From: Bacteroidales bacterium M5
GTDB lineage: Bacteria > Bacteroidota > Bacteroidia > Bacteroidales > Muribaculaceae
NCBI GenBank assembly: GCA_001689535.1
Contig: LUJP01000112.1
Span: forward strand, 1-40,111
Direction of reading: 5' to 3'
Length of the DNA: 40,111 bases
Every line of letters starts with the position of its first letter. Within the stretch, counting starts at the first letter, position 1. The notes under the pieces were generated by a model. That model was not told the origin of the DNA. It ran no database searches and saw nothing but the letters and a program-made list of their open reading frames with translations. Positions 17,446-26,700 of the stretch are shown in pieces. The position numbers and the translations under genes are program-made.

Positions 17446-18087
17446 ATGATACGATTACTTTTCACACTTTTCCTTACTCTTATTCTGGGTTCCTGTGCCC
17501 GCAGAACCCATGATGCCCCCGATTTTTATAGTGAGATCCGCGCCGTCGACAAACTCATTCTCTCTGAAACACGTGTCACGAAAATGGCCACCGTCCGCGA
17601 CCCCGATTATACCGATGCGGAGACCATAGGCGACCGTGCCGCAGCCCTTATCAATTCTCTGAAGGTAGGGCAGCGTGTGGCCGTGTATTCCTACGACACC
17701 TATATCCAGTCCTATATCGATCTCTCTTCACTCACTCCCGCCGATGTGGTGGTCAATGACCGTGACCGCACCGTCACTCTTTATCTTCCCCCTGTCCAGA
17801 CCGAGGTGGCCGGGCGCGACGGCACTCTTCGCGAGGAACATTACCGTGTGACCGGATTCCGTTCCGATATCGGTCCCCAGGAACGCGCACGCCTTAAAGA
17901 ACGCATGAATTCCGAACTCCTCCACGAAATCGAGTCCGGTACCATAGCCCGGGCCTCGCGCGAGTCGGCCCGTGGAAAGGCTCTCGAATATTTCGCTACG
18001 CTTATCTCTGCCTCCGGCTATCGCCCTATAATCTCAATCAAAGATTCTTCATCACGACCTGTTTACGAAAATGAAACCGGACTTTAA
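17446..18087 (+). CDS. DUF4230 family lipoprotein
   Basis: 213 residues with a hydrophobic leader ending in lipobox LGSC (Cys17). The mature part contains the DUF4230 pattern: an early strand region (DKLILSETRVTKMATV), the Asp-rich turn VVVNDRDRTVTLYLPP, and a long basic helix (GPQERARLKERMNSELLHEI) leading to a final segment. Function is unknown; such proteins are usually envelope-anchored. The last 17 bp overlap the next gene, another DUF4230 member, in a different frame. Confidence 0.8.
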   Translation: MIRLLFTLFLTLILGSCARRTHDAPDFYSEIRAVDKLILSETRVTKMATVRDPDYTDAETIGDRAAALINSLKVGQRVAVYSYDTYIQSYIDLSSLTPADVVVNDRDRTVTLYLPPVQTEVAGRDGTLREEHYRVTGFRSDIGPQERARLKERMNSELLHEIESGTIARASRESARGKALEYFATLISASGYRPIISIKDSSSRPVYENETGL

Positions 18088-18652
18088 GACATACCTCATT
18101 CCCGCCGTAGGTCTCGTTCTCGCCGGCATCCTGGCCTATATCGCCATAACCTGTGCCCGGCGTAATATCAACGTTGCCGCCTCAGATGCGGAAATCGCCC
18201 CCGCTCGTATCGCCGAGGTGCGCCGTATGGCTCGTCTATGCTCCATCGAGTTCTATCGCGAGCTGCCTATGCGCGACAGTATCGGCACCAAACACATTTT
18301 TGCCCGCCGTAAAATCCAGGGGCAGATTACCTTCGACGTAGATTCCCTTCAGCTCGATGCCTCCGGCGACACTGTGCGGATTGTCCTCCCGCGCGAATAT
18401 GTCGTGGTGCGGGAATCGACCGAACCGGATTCCTATGAGATTGTCGATGTATGGAATTCATCTGTCTTAGGAAGCTCGCGCCTGAGCAACAGCGAGGAAA
18501 ATCTGTTCAAGCGCCGTCACGACCGCCGGATTATGAGCACGCTTTATGCCGACGGTACCGTGGCGCGCGCACGCCGCGATGCCGCCACCAACCTCGCGCG
18601 CATGGTCTCCATACTCTACGGCCGGGCCGCCATGGTTGTTATCCGGAAATAA
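18071..18652 (+). CDS. DUF4230 family membrane-anchored protein
   Basis: 193 residues with an N-terminal transmembrane anchor (about 8-28, LIPAVGLVLAGILAYIAITC) followed by the same domain arrangement as its neighbour: strands (GQITFDVDSLQLDASGDTV), the IVLPREYVVV strand and a C-terminal helix rich in Arg/Ala (ARRDAATNLARMVSIL). It starts 17 bp inside the upstream DUF4230 gene, so the two are probably co-translated and may form a hetero-complex in the envelope. The ATAACCTGT-encoded Cys28 could be mistaken for a lipobox, but the context fits an uncleaved anchor. Function unknown. Confidence 0.78.
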   Translation: MKPDFKTYLIPAVGLVLAGILAYIAITCARRNINVAASDAEIAPARIAEVRRMARLCSIEFYRELPMRDSIGTKHIFARRKIQGQITFDVDSLQLDASGDTVRIVLPREYVVVRESTEPDSYEIVDVWNSSVLGSSRLSNSEENLFKRRHDRRIMSTLYADGTVARARRDAATNLARMVSILYGRAAMVVIRK

Positions 18653-18665
18653 TTTCTTAATTTTG
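18635..18665 (+). promoter_or_regulatory. Promoter of the TrmH-like/radA operon
   Basis: GTTG (18635-18638), a 19-bp spacer and TAATTTTG (18658-18665) match the Bacteroidetes TTTG-N19-TAnnTTTG promoter with one mismatch. It begins inside the last codons of the DUF4230 gene and ends 47 bp before the methyltransferase ATG. Confidence 0.65.
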
Positions 18666-18712
18666 TTGTCGGCGGCAATTACACTTTTCCCGCTATACGA
18701 CTATTTTTTCCG

Positions 18713-19477
18713 ATGATAGAATTCTCCAATTCCATACGCCGTCTGGTAAGTTCGCTTTCCGAGACAAAGACTCGCCGCGCCGAGGGGCTATTCAAGGCCG
18801 AAGGCACGAAATGCGTCGGCGACACCCTCCCGTATTTTTCCCTGAAGATGCTTCTTGCCACCGATGAGTGGCTCGCAGCCAATACTCCGGATGTCGACTC
18901 TTCGCTTATCGTCAAGGTCCCCAACCGCGAGATGGAGCGAATCAGTTCTCTTTCATGTCCGCCGAAGGTGATCGCCGTCTATCGCATCCCGGAGGATGAT
19001 TATTCGTCCGATATGCTTGCGGACAATCTCACTCTCGCTCTCGATTCCATCCAGGACCCCGGTAATCTCGGCACTATAGTGCGTACGGCCGACTGGTTCG
19101 GTATCCGGCGCATTATTTGCTCCCGCTCCACGGCCGACATTTATTCTCCCAAGGCCGTGATGTCGACCATGGGGGCGATTTCCCGCGTCCGGCTTCATTA
19201 CTGCGATCTCGCCGCCGAGTTGGCGTCCGTGTCGGGCGTTCCGGTCTATGGCGCGTTTATGGACGGTGAAAACATTTACTCCGCCACGCTCCCGTCTCAG
19301 GCCGTTATTGTGATGGGCAACGAAGGGCAGGGGATTTCGCCCGCGGTGGCCGAGGCCGTTACGCGGCGCATAACCATTCCGTCATATCCCGTGGGGGAGG
19401 CGACCTCCGAATCGCTCAACGTGGCTGTGGCCACTGCCGTGATAGTATCCCGCTTCCGTGAAAATCTGTTGAAATAA
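18713..19477 (+). CDS. SpoU/TrmH family RNA 2'-O-methyltransferase
   Basis: 254-residue SPOUT-class methyltransferase with an N-terminal substrate-binding domain (1-95). The knotted catalytic domain carries all three motifs: DSIQDPGNLGTIVRTADWFG (111-130; N118 and R124), GNEGQGIS (202-209) and ESLNVAVATA (233-242). It methylates a ribose 2'-OH in rRNA or tRNA using SAM; the target nucleotide cannot be deduced. radA starts 5 bp after its stop, so the two are one transcript. Confidence 0.92.
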   Translation: MIEFSNSIRRLVSSLSETKTRRAEGLFKAEGTKCVGDTLPYFSLKMLLATDEWLAANTPDVDSSLIVKVPNREMERISSLSCPPKVIAVYRIPEDDYSSDMLADNLTLALDSIQDPGNLGTIVRTADWFGIRRIICSRSTADIYSPKAVMSTMGAISRVRLHYCDLAAELASVSGVPVYGAFMDGENIYSATLPSQAVIVMGNEGQGISPAVAEAVTRRITIPSYPVGEATSESLNVAVATAVIVSRFRENLLK

Positions 19478-19482
19478 ACTTT

Positions 19483-20850
19483 ATGGCTAAGATTAAAAGC
19501 GCATGGTTCTGCACCGAGTGCGGCGCCGAGTCTCCCAAATGGGAAGGAAAATGTCCCGCCTGCGGCGCATGGAACACGATGGTTGAGGAGCGTGTCACCT
19601 CCGGAAAGTCGAAATCCTCAACCCTTTCCCGGGCCACAAAAAGCCGTCCGCGTAAGGTCACGGAGATTTCCTCTGTGGGCGAGGAACGCATTCTTCTCCC
19701 GTCGCGCGAGCTCAACCGCGTGCTCGGAGGTGGTCTCGTGCCCGGTTCGCTCGTGCTTGTGGGTGGAGAGCCCGGCATCGGCAAATCCACCCTCGTGCTC
19801 CAGAACATTCTCTCCATCCGCTCGCGCCGCGTTCTCTATATTTCCGGCGAGGAAAGCCCTTCCCAGCTCAAGATGCGCGCCGACCGTATAGGGCGTCTCA
19901 GCGATAATGTGCTCATAGCCTGCGAGACATCGCTTGAAAATATCCTTGAGGACATTGAGGAGACCCAGCCCGGCCTGGTGATAGTAGATTCCATCCAGAC
20001 CATAGCCAGCGATGAAATCGAGTCGGCGGCCGGAAGCGTGAGCCAGGTACGCGAATGTTCCGCACGGCTGCTGAGATATGCCAAGGAAAGCAACGTGCCG
20101 GTCATCCTGATTGGCCATATAAACAAGGAGGGAAGCATAGCAGGCCCGAAGGTGCTTGAGCATATAGTTGATGCCGTGCTGCAGTTCGAGGGCGACCGTC
20201 ATTATATGTACCGCATACTCCGTTCGATCAAGAACCGCTTCGGCTCCACCTCGGAGCTTGGTATCTACGAGATGTGCCAGAAAGGCCTGCGCGAGGTCAC
20301 CAATCCCTCCGAGCTGCTGTTCAGTCGCCGTGAGGGTGAGGAGGTGCTGAGCGGTATTACTGTTGGAATCACGCTCGAAGGCATCCGGCCGTTCCTCATC
20401 GAGGTGCAGGCTCTTGTCAGCTCTGCGGCCTACGGCACTCCGCAGCGATCAGTCACCGGATTCGACGCTAAGCGCATGAATATGCTTCTCGCTGTGCTCG
20501 AAAAGCGCGTCGGCTTCAAGCTCGGTCAGAAAGATGTGTTCCTCAATATAGCCGGCGGTCTCAAGGTCAACGACACGGCTCTGGATCTCCCCGTGATCTG
20601 TGCCATCCTTTCCTCCAACGTGGATATGCCTGTCCCGCAGGATGTGTGCATGACGGGCGAAGTGGGTCTGTCAGGCGAAATCCGTCCGGTGGTGCGTCTC
20701 GAACAGCGTGTCATCGAGGCCGAGAAACTCGGCATGAAGCGCATCCTTGTTCCCCGCCGTGGATTAAAAGGAGTCGACCTCTCGAAATTCAATATTGAAA
20801 TTCAAGAGGTCGGCAAGGTCGAGGAAGCGTTCAAGGCTCTTTTCGCCTGA
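19483..20850 (+). CDS. radA: DNA repair protein RadA
   Basis: 455-residue RecA-like ATPase that processes recombination intermediates by promoting branch migration. It has a four-cysteine zinc finger (C10, C13, C24, C27), Walker A GEPGIGKS (95-102), the RadA-specific KNRFG motif (250-254), and a C-terminal Lon-protease-like domain (about 290-450) that lacks protease function in this family. Full length for the family. It is cotranscribed with the SpoU-type methyltransferase and convergent with purT, whose stop is only 20 bp away. Confidence 0.96.
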   Translation: MAKIKSAWFCTECGAESPKWEGKCPACGAWNTMVEERVTSGKSKSSTLSRATKSRPRKVTEISSVGEERILLPSRELNRVLGGGLVPGSLVLVGGEPGIGKSTLVLQNILSIRSRRVLYISGEESPSQLKMRADRIGRLSDNVLIACETSLENILEDIEETQPGLVIVDSIQTIASDEIESAAGSVSQVRECSARLLRYAKESNVPVILIGHINKEGSIAGPKVLEHIVDAVLQFEGDRHYMYRILRSIKNRFGSTSELGIYEMCQKGLREVTNPSELLFSRREGEEVLSGITVGITLEGIRPFLIEVQALVSSAAYGTPQRSVTGFDAKRMNMLLAVLEKRVGFKLGQKDVFLNIAGGLKVNDTALDLPVICAILSSNVDMPVPQDVCMTGEVGLSGEIRPVVRLEQRVIEAEKLGMKRILVPRRGLKGVDLSKFNIEIQEVGKVEEAFKALFA

Positions 20851-20869
20851 AGCTTTTATATTTCTCTGA

Positions 20870-22066
20870 TTATTTAGAGCGCGGAAGCACGTTAACGCGC
20901 AGTTTTTCGTATGCGCGTTCGGCTTTGGCGCGGGCTTCGTCAACGGTATCGGCCGTTGCGAGTATCACACCCATACGGCGGTGTCCCTTTATTTCGGGTT
21001 TGCCGAATATGCGCATCTGGGTGCCCGGTTCGGAAAGTACCTCCTCGAGGCAGTCCATCTCTATGGTGTCGGTGTCGCCTTCCACCACAATGGCGCGTGA
21101 TGCCGAGGGGCCGTAGAAGCGTATTTCAGGCACCGGTAGACCCAGAAGGGCGCGGGCGTGCAGTCCGAACTCGCTCAGATCCTGCGAAATCATTGTCACC
21201 ATTCCGGTGTCGTGGGGGCGGGGAGATACCTCGCTGAATATCACTTCATCGTCTTTCACAAACAACTCCACGCCGAATATGCCGTAACCGCCGAGGGCGT
21301 CAGTCACCTTTTTCGCAATTTCTTTTGCGTTTTCAAGCGCTTTCTCGCTCATCGGCTGAGGCTGCCAGCTGTAGCGGTAGTCACCGTCTATCTGCACATG
21401 GCCTATGGGCTCGCAGTATGTGGTGCCGCTCACGCTTCTTACCGTGAGCAGGGTTATCTCGTAGTCGAAATCCACGAATCCTTCCACAATTACTCTTCCG
21501 GCACCGGCGCGGCCGCCTTCCTGGGCGGTGTGCCATGCGGTGTCTACTGCGTCGGCCGATTTTATAGTGCTCTGTCCGTGACCCGACGAACTCATGATGG
21601 GTTTCACCACGCAGGGAATGCCGATTTCTTCCACAGCCTCCTTGAATTCATCGTAGGTCGAGGCGAAGCGGTAGGGCGAAGTCTTCACGCCAAGCTTCTC
21701 GGCTGCAAGGCGGCGTATGCCTTCGCGGTTCATGGTGAGCCATGCCGCTGTGGCGGTGGGGGTCACGTGGTAGCCCTCTTTCTCAAGTTCCACGAGGGTA
21801 GGGGTGGCTATCGCCTCAACCTCGGGAATGATATGGTCGGGTTTCTCGCGTTCTATCACTTCGCGCAGTGCCTCGCCGTCGAGCATGTTCAGCACATAGT
21901 TGCGGTGGGCCACCTGCATGGCGGGTGCGTTGGCATAACGGTCGCATGCCACTACCTCCACATTATAACGCTGAAGCTCTATTGCCACTTCTTTACCAAG
22001 TTCGCCACTGCCAAGAAGCAGAGCCTTCCGGCCCGCGCCGGTCATAACAGATCCTATTTTAGCCAT
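20870..22066 (-). CDS. purT: Formate-dependent phosphoribosylglycinamide formyltransferase (GAR transformylase 2)
   Basis: 398-residue ATP-grasp enzyme converting GAR, formate and ATP to formyl-GAR in purine synthesis. It shows an N-terminal dinucleotide-like LLGSGELGKEV loop, the conserved EVEAIATPTLVELE segment, the ATP-grasp core (CVVKPIMSSSGHGQS), metal-ligand region EVIFSEVSPRPHDTGMVT, and the PurT C-terminal GKPEIKGHRRMGVILA. The start at 22066 gives MAKIGSVMTGAGRKALLLG, a few residues longer than usual; the Met at residue 8 is a possible alternative. Preceded by a -7 element at 22094-22101. Confidence 0.95.
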   Translation of the reverse strand: MAKIGSVMTGAGRKALLLGSGELGKEVAIELQRYNVEVVACDRYANAPAMQVAHRNYVLNMLDGEALREVIEREKPDHIIPEVEAIATPTLVELEKEGYHVTPTATAAWLTMNREGIRRLAAEKLGVKTSPYRFASTYDEFKEAVEEIGIPCVVKPIMSSSGHGQSTIKSADAVDTAWHTAQEGGRAGAGRVIVEGFVDFDYEITLLTVRSVSGTTYCEPIGHVQIDGDYRYSWQPQPMSEKALENAKEIAKKVTDALGGYGIFGVELFVKDDEVIFSEVSPRPHDTGMVTMISQDLSEFGLHARALLGLPVPEIRFYGPSASRAIVVEGDTDTIEMDCLEEVLSEPGTQMRIFGKPEIKGHRRMGVILATADTVDEARAKAERAYEKLRVNVLPRSK

Positions 22067-22093
22067 TTTTCGTAATTAAAGTAGAAATTTCTG

Positions 22094-22101
22094 CAAAGTT
22101 A
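22094..22101 (-). promoter_or_regulatory. Candidate -7 element for purT
   Basis: TAACTTTG on the minus strand, identical to the uvrB octamer, lies 27 nt before the purT ATG in the 59-bp gap after hmuV. No -33 TTTG is visible. No terminator is seen between hmuV and purT, so readthrough from the hmu operon into purT is possible. Confidence 0.45.
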
Positions 22102-22125
22102 CAATAATAGCCGGAAATTCCTTCC

Positions 22126-22458
22126 TTATTCGGGCACATAGATTATATCGCCGTTTTCAAGTTCGTAGGCCACTCCTACGCGTTTACCCTTGTTGCCGGC
22201 CGCGCTGTTGTCTTCCGACGGCGTATAGCGGTTGATTTTCTCGCCTTCCTTGGTTATGATTTCCATGTTCTCTTTTCCGGGGTTCTTCACCATTGTGAAG
22301 TCTTCCTGCGAGAACATCTCGGTCATGTTGTAGCGGCTTACCAGAGCCACCATCAGGGCAACGGCAAACACCATTGCCACATCAAACAGGTTGCTGACCA
22401 CGCTCATGGGGTCGGAGTCCTCGCGGCGGTTCAGCAGTGAGCGGCGGTGACGTCTCAT
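22126..22458 (-). CDS. hmuV: HmuV-like DUF2149 membrane protein
   Basis: 110-residue bitopic protein: a basic cytoplasmic N-terminus, one transmembrane segment (SNLFDVAMVFAVALMVALVS), then a short extracytoplasmic domain ending in VAYELENGDIIYVPE. This is the ExbD-like layout expected of DUF2149, the HmuV protein of Bacteroidetes hmu loci. It probably forms the periplasmic partner of the HmuU channel. The ATG at 22458 is chosen because it repeats the ATGA overlap seen at the two previous junctions; an ATG at 22467 would add three residues. Last gene of the haem operon. Confidence 0.82.
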   Translation of the reverse strand: MRRHRRSLLNRREDSDPMSVVSNLFDVAMVFAVALMVALVSRYNMTEMFSQEDFTMVKNPGKENMEIITKEGEKINRYTPSEDNSAAGNKGKRVGVAYELENGDIIYVPE

Positions 22459-23060
22459 TTTGCGCATTCTTTTTTATCGTTGACAATGTTGGCTATGTAT
22501 TCGAGTACGGTGAGGTCTTTGGCCGCCCACCGTTCTTTTGCCTGCTGGGTGGTGAAACCGATGGCGCTTACCACCAGACCCACTACCGTAGTGGCAAATG
22601 CCACCTGCATGTTGTAGGCCATGGAGGCGATGTCGCCCGAAGCCAGTCCCACCAGTGCCGGTCCCATAGGTATGAGCGTTCCCATCAGGCCCAGTATCGG
22701 GCCCATCTTCGTGAGGACTTTGGATGTGGATATTTTTTTGTCGGCCTCTATTTCGAATTCGCTCAGCAGAAGGTCTGTCTTGGCCTCGTTTCCGGCATTA
22801 TCTATTATCTTTTTGAGGTAGGCTTCGGTGATGCTCGCGGGGTTTTCGGGTAATGACTCGCGGAACTGGTCGATATTGGAAGCGTTCACGGAATTGATAT
22901 TGTCGTAGATTTTACCCGAAGTTTTTCTTACGCGGATATATTCACCGAAAAATACTCCTATCAGTATTAGAGCGCGGATGAAAAAGAAAATCAGGAGTAC
23001 AATCACCGGCACGAGAAGTCCGGTGGAAATCCAGTAGAGGATATTGGAAATTACATTCAT
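22455..23060 (-). CDS. hmuU: HmuU-like MotA/TolQ/ExbB proton channel family protein
   Basis: 201 residues with an N-terminal transmembrane helix (ISTGLLVPVIVLLIFFFIRAL), a cytoplasmic helical region, and the paired C-terminal helices typical of ExbB/TolQ/MotA (GPILGLMGTLIPMGPALVGL and NMQVAFATTVVGLVVSAIGF). These channels turn proton flow into mechanical work. With HmuV (ExbD-like layout) it could drive a dedicated motor for haem transport or for HmuS. The frame is open 33 codons upstream, but the ATG at 23060 is in ATGA overlap with hmuT and gives the natural start. Confidence 0.88.
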   Translation of the reverse strand: MNVISNILYWISTGLLVPVIVLLIFFFIRALILIGVFFGEYIRVRKTSGKIYDNINSVNASNIDQFRESLPENPASITEAYLKKIIDNAGNEAKTDLLLSEFEIEADKKISTSKVLTKMGPILGLMGTLIPMGPALVGLASGDIASMAYNMQVAFATTVVGLVVSAIGFTTQQAKERWAAKDLTVLEYIANIVNDKKECAK

Positions 23061-23752
23061 ATTCTTGAAATTTTTTTGTTTGTCTGATATTTGTTGATGA
23101 TGAATCCGGCTACCAGGCCCGCTGCCACCAGTCCCATGAAGGCGGTGAGCGGCCACCATTCAACCGTGTTGGTTCCGGCGGCCGCCGTGCGGCCGTTGAC
23201 GGTAGCTATTATTCCAAGGGCGCCTATTATGATGTTGACCAAGAAAATCAGTTCTATTCGCAGGTCGGTTTCCGGAAGCGCCTCTTTGGCAAGCCATGCG
23301 GCGACTATGAAGATTGCGAACACTGCGGCGGCCGTACACCATCCGAGCATGGCGAAATCAGCTCCCGGAAAGGCGAACACCACTTCCACAAGCACTGAGA
23401 ACAGCACAGGGAATATCAGTAGGCCGGGAATCCAGAGCAGCAGCCGGTAGCCCCATTTTTCTATCGTGGTCATGCGGTTGCCGGTCCAGCTGCGGATGGC
23501 GAGCACACAGAATGCTATCTGCAGGAAAACGTCTATGGTCAGCACCACGGATGTGTCGAGCATGAGTTGCGGCTGCATGAGCCACGATGCGATCTGGGTC
23601 TTCGACTGTATGGCGGCGTAGGGCCATGCCATGCCGGTGAACAGCGCGGCAAGCGCGCAGAGTATTATGCGTCCTGAAAGCTTGTGGCAGGTGAGTTTCA
23701 GAACGAAACTCATCGCCACAAGCATCATTATTATCATTACGACTATTTTCAT
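23057..23752 (-). CDS. hmuT: HmuT-like polytopic membrane protein
   Basis: 231-residue protein with about six hydrophobic helices and few charged residues in the membrane; the C-terminus is basic (NKYQTNKKISRI). It has no motif I can tie to a transport mechanism. Its position between the CobN-like chelatase and the ExbB-like protein matches HmuT of the P. gingivalis hmuYRSTUV order. Assignment rests more on position than on sequence. Both junctions are ATGA overlaps, implying fixed stoichiometry with HmuS and HmuU. Confidence 0.72.
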   Translation of the reverse strand: MKIVVMIIMMLVAMSFVLKLTCHKLSGRIILCALAALFTGMAWPYAAIQSKTQIASWLMQPQLMLDTSVVLTIDVFLQIAFCVLAIRSWTGNRMTTIEKWGYRLLLWIPGLLIFPVLFSVLVEVVFAFPGADFAMLGWCTAAAVFAIFIVAAWLAKEALPETDLRIELIFLVNIIIGALGIIATVNGRTAAAGTNTVEWWPLTAFMGLVAAGLVAGFIINKYQTNKKISRI

Positions 23753-26700
23753 TGTCTTTCGCTGTCCTTTTTCCTTTTTCTCCGCAAAAGTATAACAAAA
23801 ATCGCAAGTACGATAAATACGATCACAGCCACAATCAGTCCGTCGATATGGGTGGTCACCGTATCGGTCTGGTTGAGTTGGTCGCGCTTCATCACCGTGC
23901 CTGAGTTGTCGTTGATTTTCTCATTGCGCACCTGTGCCACTTTGTCGTTATACTGGCTTGCGGTTTTCTTGTCTACGTTTTGCGAGATGAAGTCGCGCAG
24001 TTTGGCATTGTCACATACAAATCGCGAGCAGGCCGCCCCATATTTGTCAACCATTTCGGTATGCAGTTCCGACAGCGTCTTTATCTGCCCCGGAGTGGCC
24101 TTCCACATGCCTTTTCTCGCGGTTTCGAGCATCACGGCGGTTATTTCCTGAAGGGCGGCGGGATTCACGTCGGAGAAATATTTTTTCGTTCCGAGGTTGT
24201 TGCGGTCGGTCACGTAGGTCTCGTATATGCCGTCCCACAGCTCATTGTCAATCACGTCGGGCTTCATCACGTTCCATCCGTAGGTGTTGCGGATCACGTC
24301 GGCTATTGATGATGCATCGCCGGCTCCGCCTTTCATCTTCTCGGCCACATAGTGGGGGTTCAGTATTGTGGTGCGGCTCTCTATGCCTATGGCCTCTTTC
24401 ACTTCCTGCATTTTGGCATTGTTGCGGTTGCGGTAATCGCTCAGATAGGCATCTGGATCCTTTCCGGTCACGTTTCTTACGGCAAGGTTCATGCCGCCCA
24501 TGAATTCATACACGTGGTCGAGGCTCAGCGCTCCCCAGGTGTTGCTCTGTCGGGGCTGCACCACTACGTCGGTGCTTGTAAGCGCGGCTTCCAGCGCGTG
24601 TTCGCGCACTGATTCCCAGTCTTCCTCACTGCCGTAGTTCGCTCCCATATTGTGGAGATAGGTCTCGGCGATTTCGCTGTCTTTTTCCCAGCGGTCGCCG
24701 GCCTCTACCATTCCCTGTATTCCGGTTCCGTAATTGCCGTTCACGCCACCGAACACGCGGGCGGTGGAAAGCTCTCGGGCCTCTTTGGGCGACACGCCTT
24801 TTTCCACGAGGACTTTTTCAGATTCAACCACGCCCTCGGCAACGAGGTTGGGGAATTCGGAGTCCTTGGCTTCGGCTGCCATCTTCACGGCGCGGCCTAT
24901 GAGAAAGAGGCGTGAGGCGGCCAGGTCGCGGAGCTGTCCTGAGGTCTGTACCACAACGTCTATTCTCGGGCGTCCGAGCTCAGCCGATGGAATGAGACGA
25001 AGATCCGTCACGCGTCCGAACGGGTCGCGCACCGGCTCCACTCCCAGCATATAGAGAATCTGGGCTATTGTGGCGCCTTCGGTCTCAATGAACTCGCTGC
25101 TCCACAGTGTGTAGCTTACCTTGCGAGGTATGGAGTCATTGTGGGCTTTGCGATACATGGCTATGGTTTTGTCGGCAAGGTCTTTGCCTTTTTCCCAAGC
25201 CACCATCGAGGGCGTTTCCTCGGCATTCACTGCAAACATGTTGCGGCCCGTGGGGAGTATCTCGGGGTTGAGCACCGGATCCCCTCCCGAGGTGGGAGCT
25301 ACGAATCCTCCGGCCAAAGCGCTTACAATGGCGTCGATTTCTCCGCCCGGGCTTTGCAGGAGCGCGTCGCGATACCGGCCCACATTTCTGAGCGCACGTT
25401 CCACTTCGGTTACGGCTGTGGCGAATTCCAGCTGCTCCTTGGTGATTTCAGGCTCGGCTCCCATGCCGTGGCCTCCCGTTTTCTGACCCGGAGCGCCGCC
25501 CATGCCTTTTTTCTTTTTCAGGGCATTCTCCATTTTTTTCAGTGCTTCGGGATCGGCGCCCATCTTCTTGGCCATTGCAAGGGCTTTTTCGGGCGACATT
25601 CCCGGCAGCATGCCGCGATGGCCTGAAGTCGCGGGACGGTCGGCTATTTTCGAAATCGTCTGTTTGGGAGCTGGGGCCATGGAGCCGAGTATCATCATGC
25701 GGTTGAGCATATCTTTCGAGCCTTCCACTTTTTCCATGATACTGCGGGCTGAGTCGAGTTCGGCCTGTGTTATGCCGGCTATACGTGCTATCTCTTTGTC
25801 ATCTATATCCTTGGGCGATGCCAGAATCTCCTTTACCAGCGTTTGCGCTGTGGCGCGGCATGCGGTCAGACCCTTTTTGCCTCCTGAAAGTTTGTTGAGT
25901 GAGTAGGCAATGGGGTCAACCGTCATGGCGTTGACAGTCGATTTTATATGGTCGGGGGAATACGGTTGCCCCATCACATATAGGGCTCCGTTGATTTTTT
26001 CGTTTGCAAGTTCGTCGGCAAAGTTGTCGATGCGGGCTATTTCGTCGGCTGCGTAAGGCATTCCGGAGATGCTGTCAAGACGCAGCTCACGGTGTATGCC
26101 AAGCTGTACGGTATATTTCTTGACCAGCAGCGCGGCGCGTTCCACGGCCTTTGGGTCGGGATTATCGCTGCCCGCAATCTTGTTGTAGGAAGCTATGGCG
26201 TCGGTGAGATTCTTGTATATGCCTCTGACGCCGCTTTCCATGAACGGGGGAGTGAGATAGTTGATGATGGTAGCGTATGAACGGCGCTTGGCAATCATGG
26301 CCTCACCGACATTGGAGGTGGCCCATACATAGAAGTGAGGCATCGTGCCCACGAGGCGGTCGGGCCAGTCATTGCTGCTGAGCGCCACCTGCTTGCGCGG
26401 AGTGAATTCCAGCGAGCCGTGCGCGCCGAAGTGCATCAGGGCGTCGGCTTTGAAGCCGTGGCGGGCCCAGAGATATGCGGCTGTGTAGTTGTGGGGAGGA
26501 GCGGCATCGGTGCCGTGCACTATTTTGAAATCGTCATCACCTATGCCTGCCGAGGTCTGGGGAATAAGCACTACGTTTCCGAGTCTTACTCGCGACAGCG
26601 CAAGGTTGCCTTCCTCATCGCTCAGGCCGTGGCCGGGAAATTCTCCGTCCACCCCGTCTATCTCATTTCTCATTTCAGGCGAGAAGCTTGAGGCACACCA

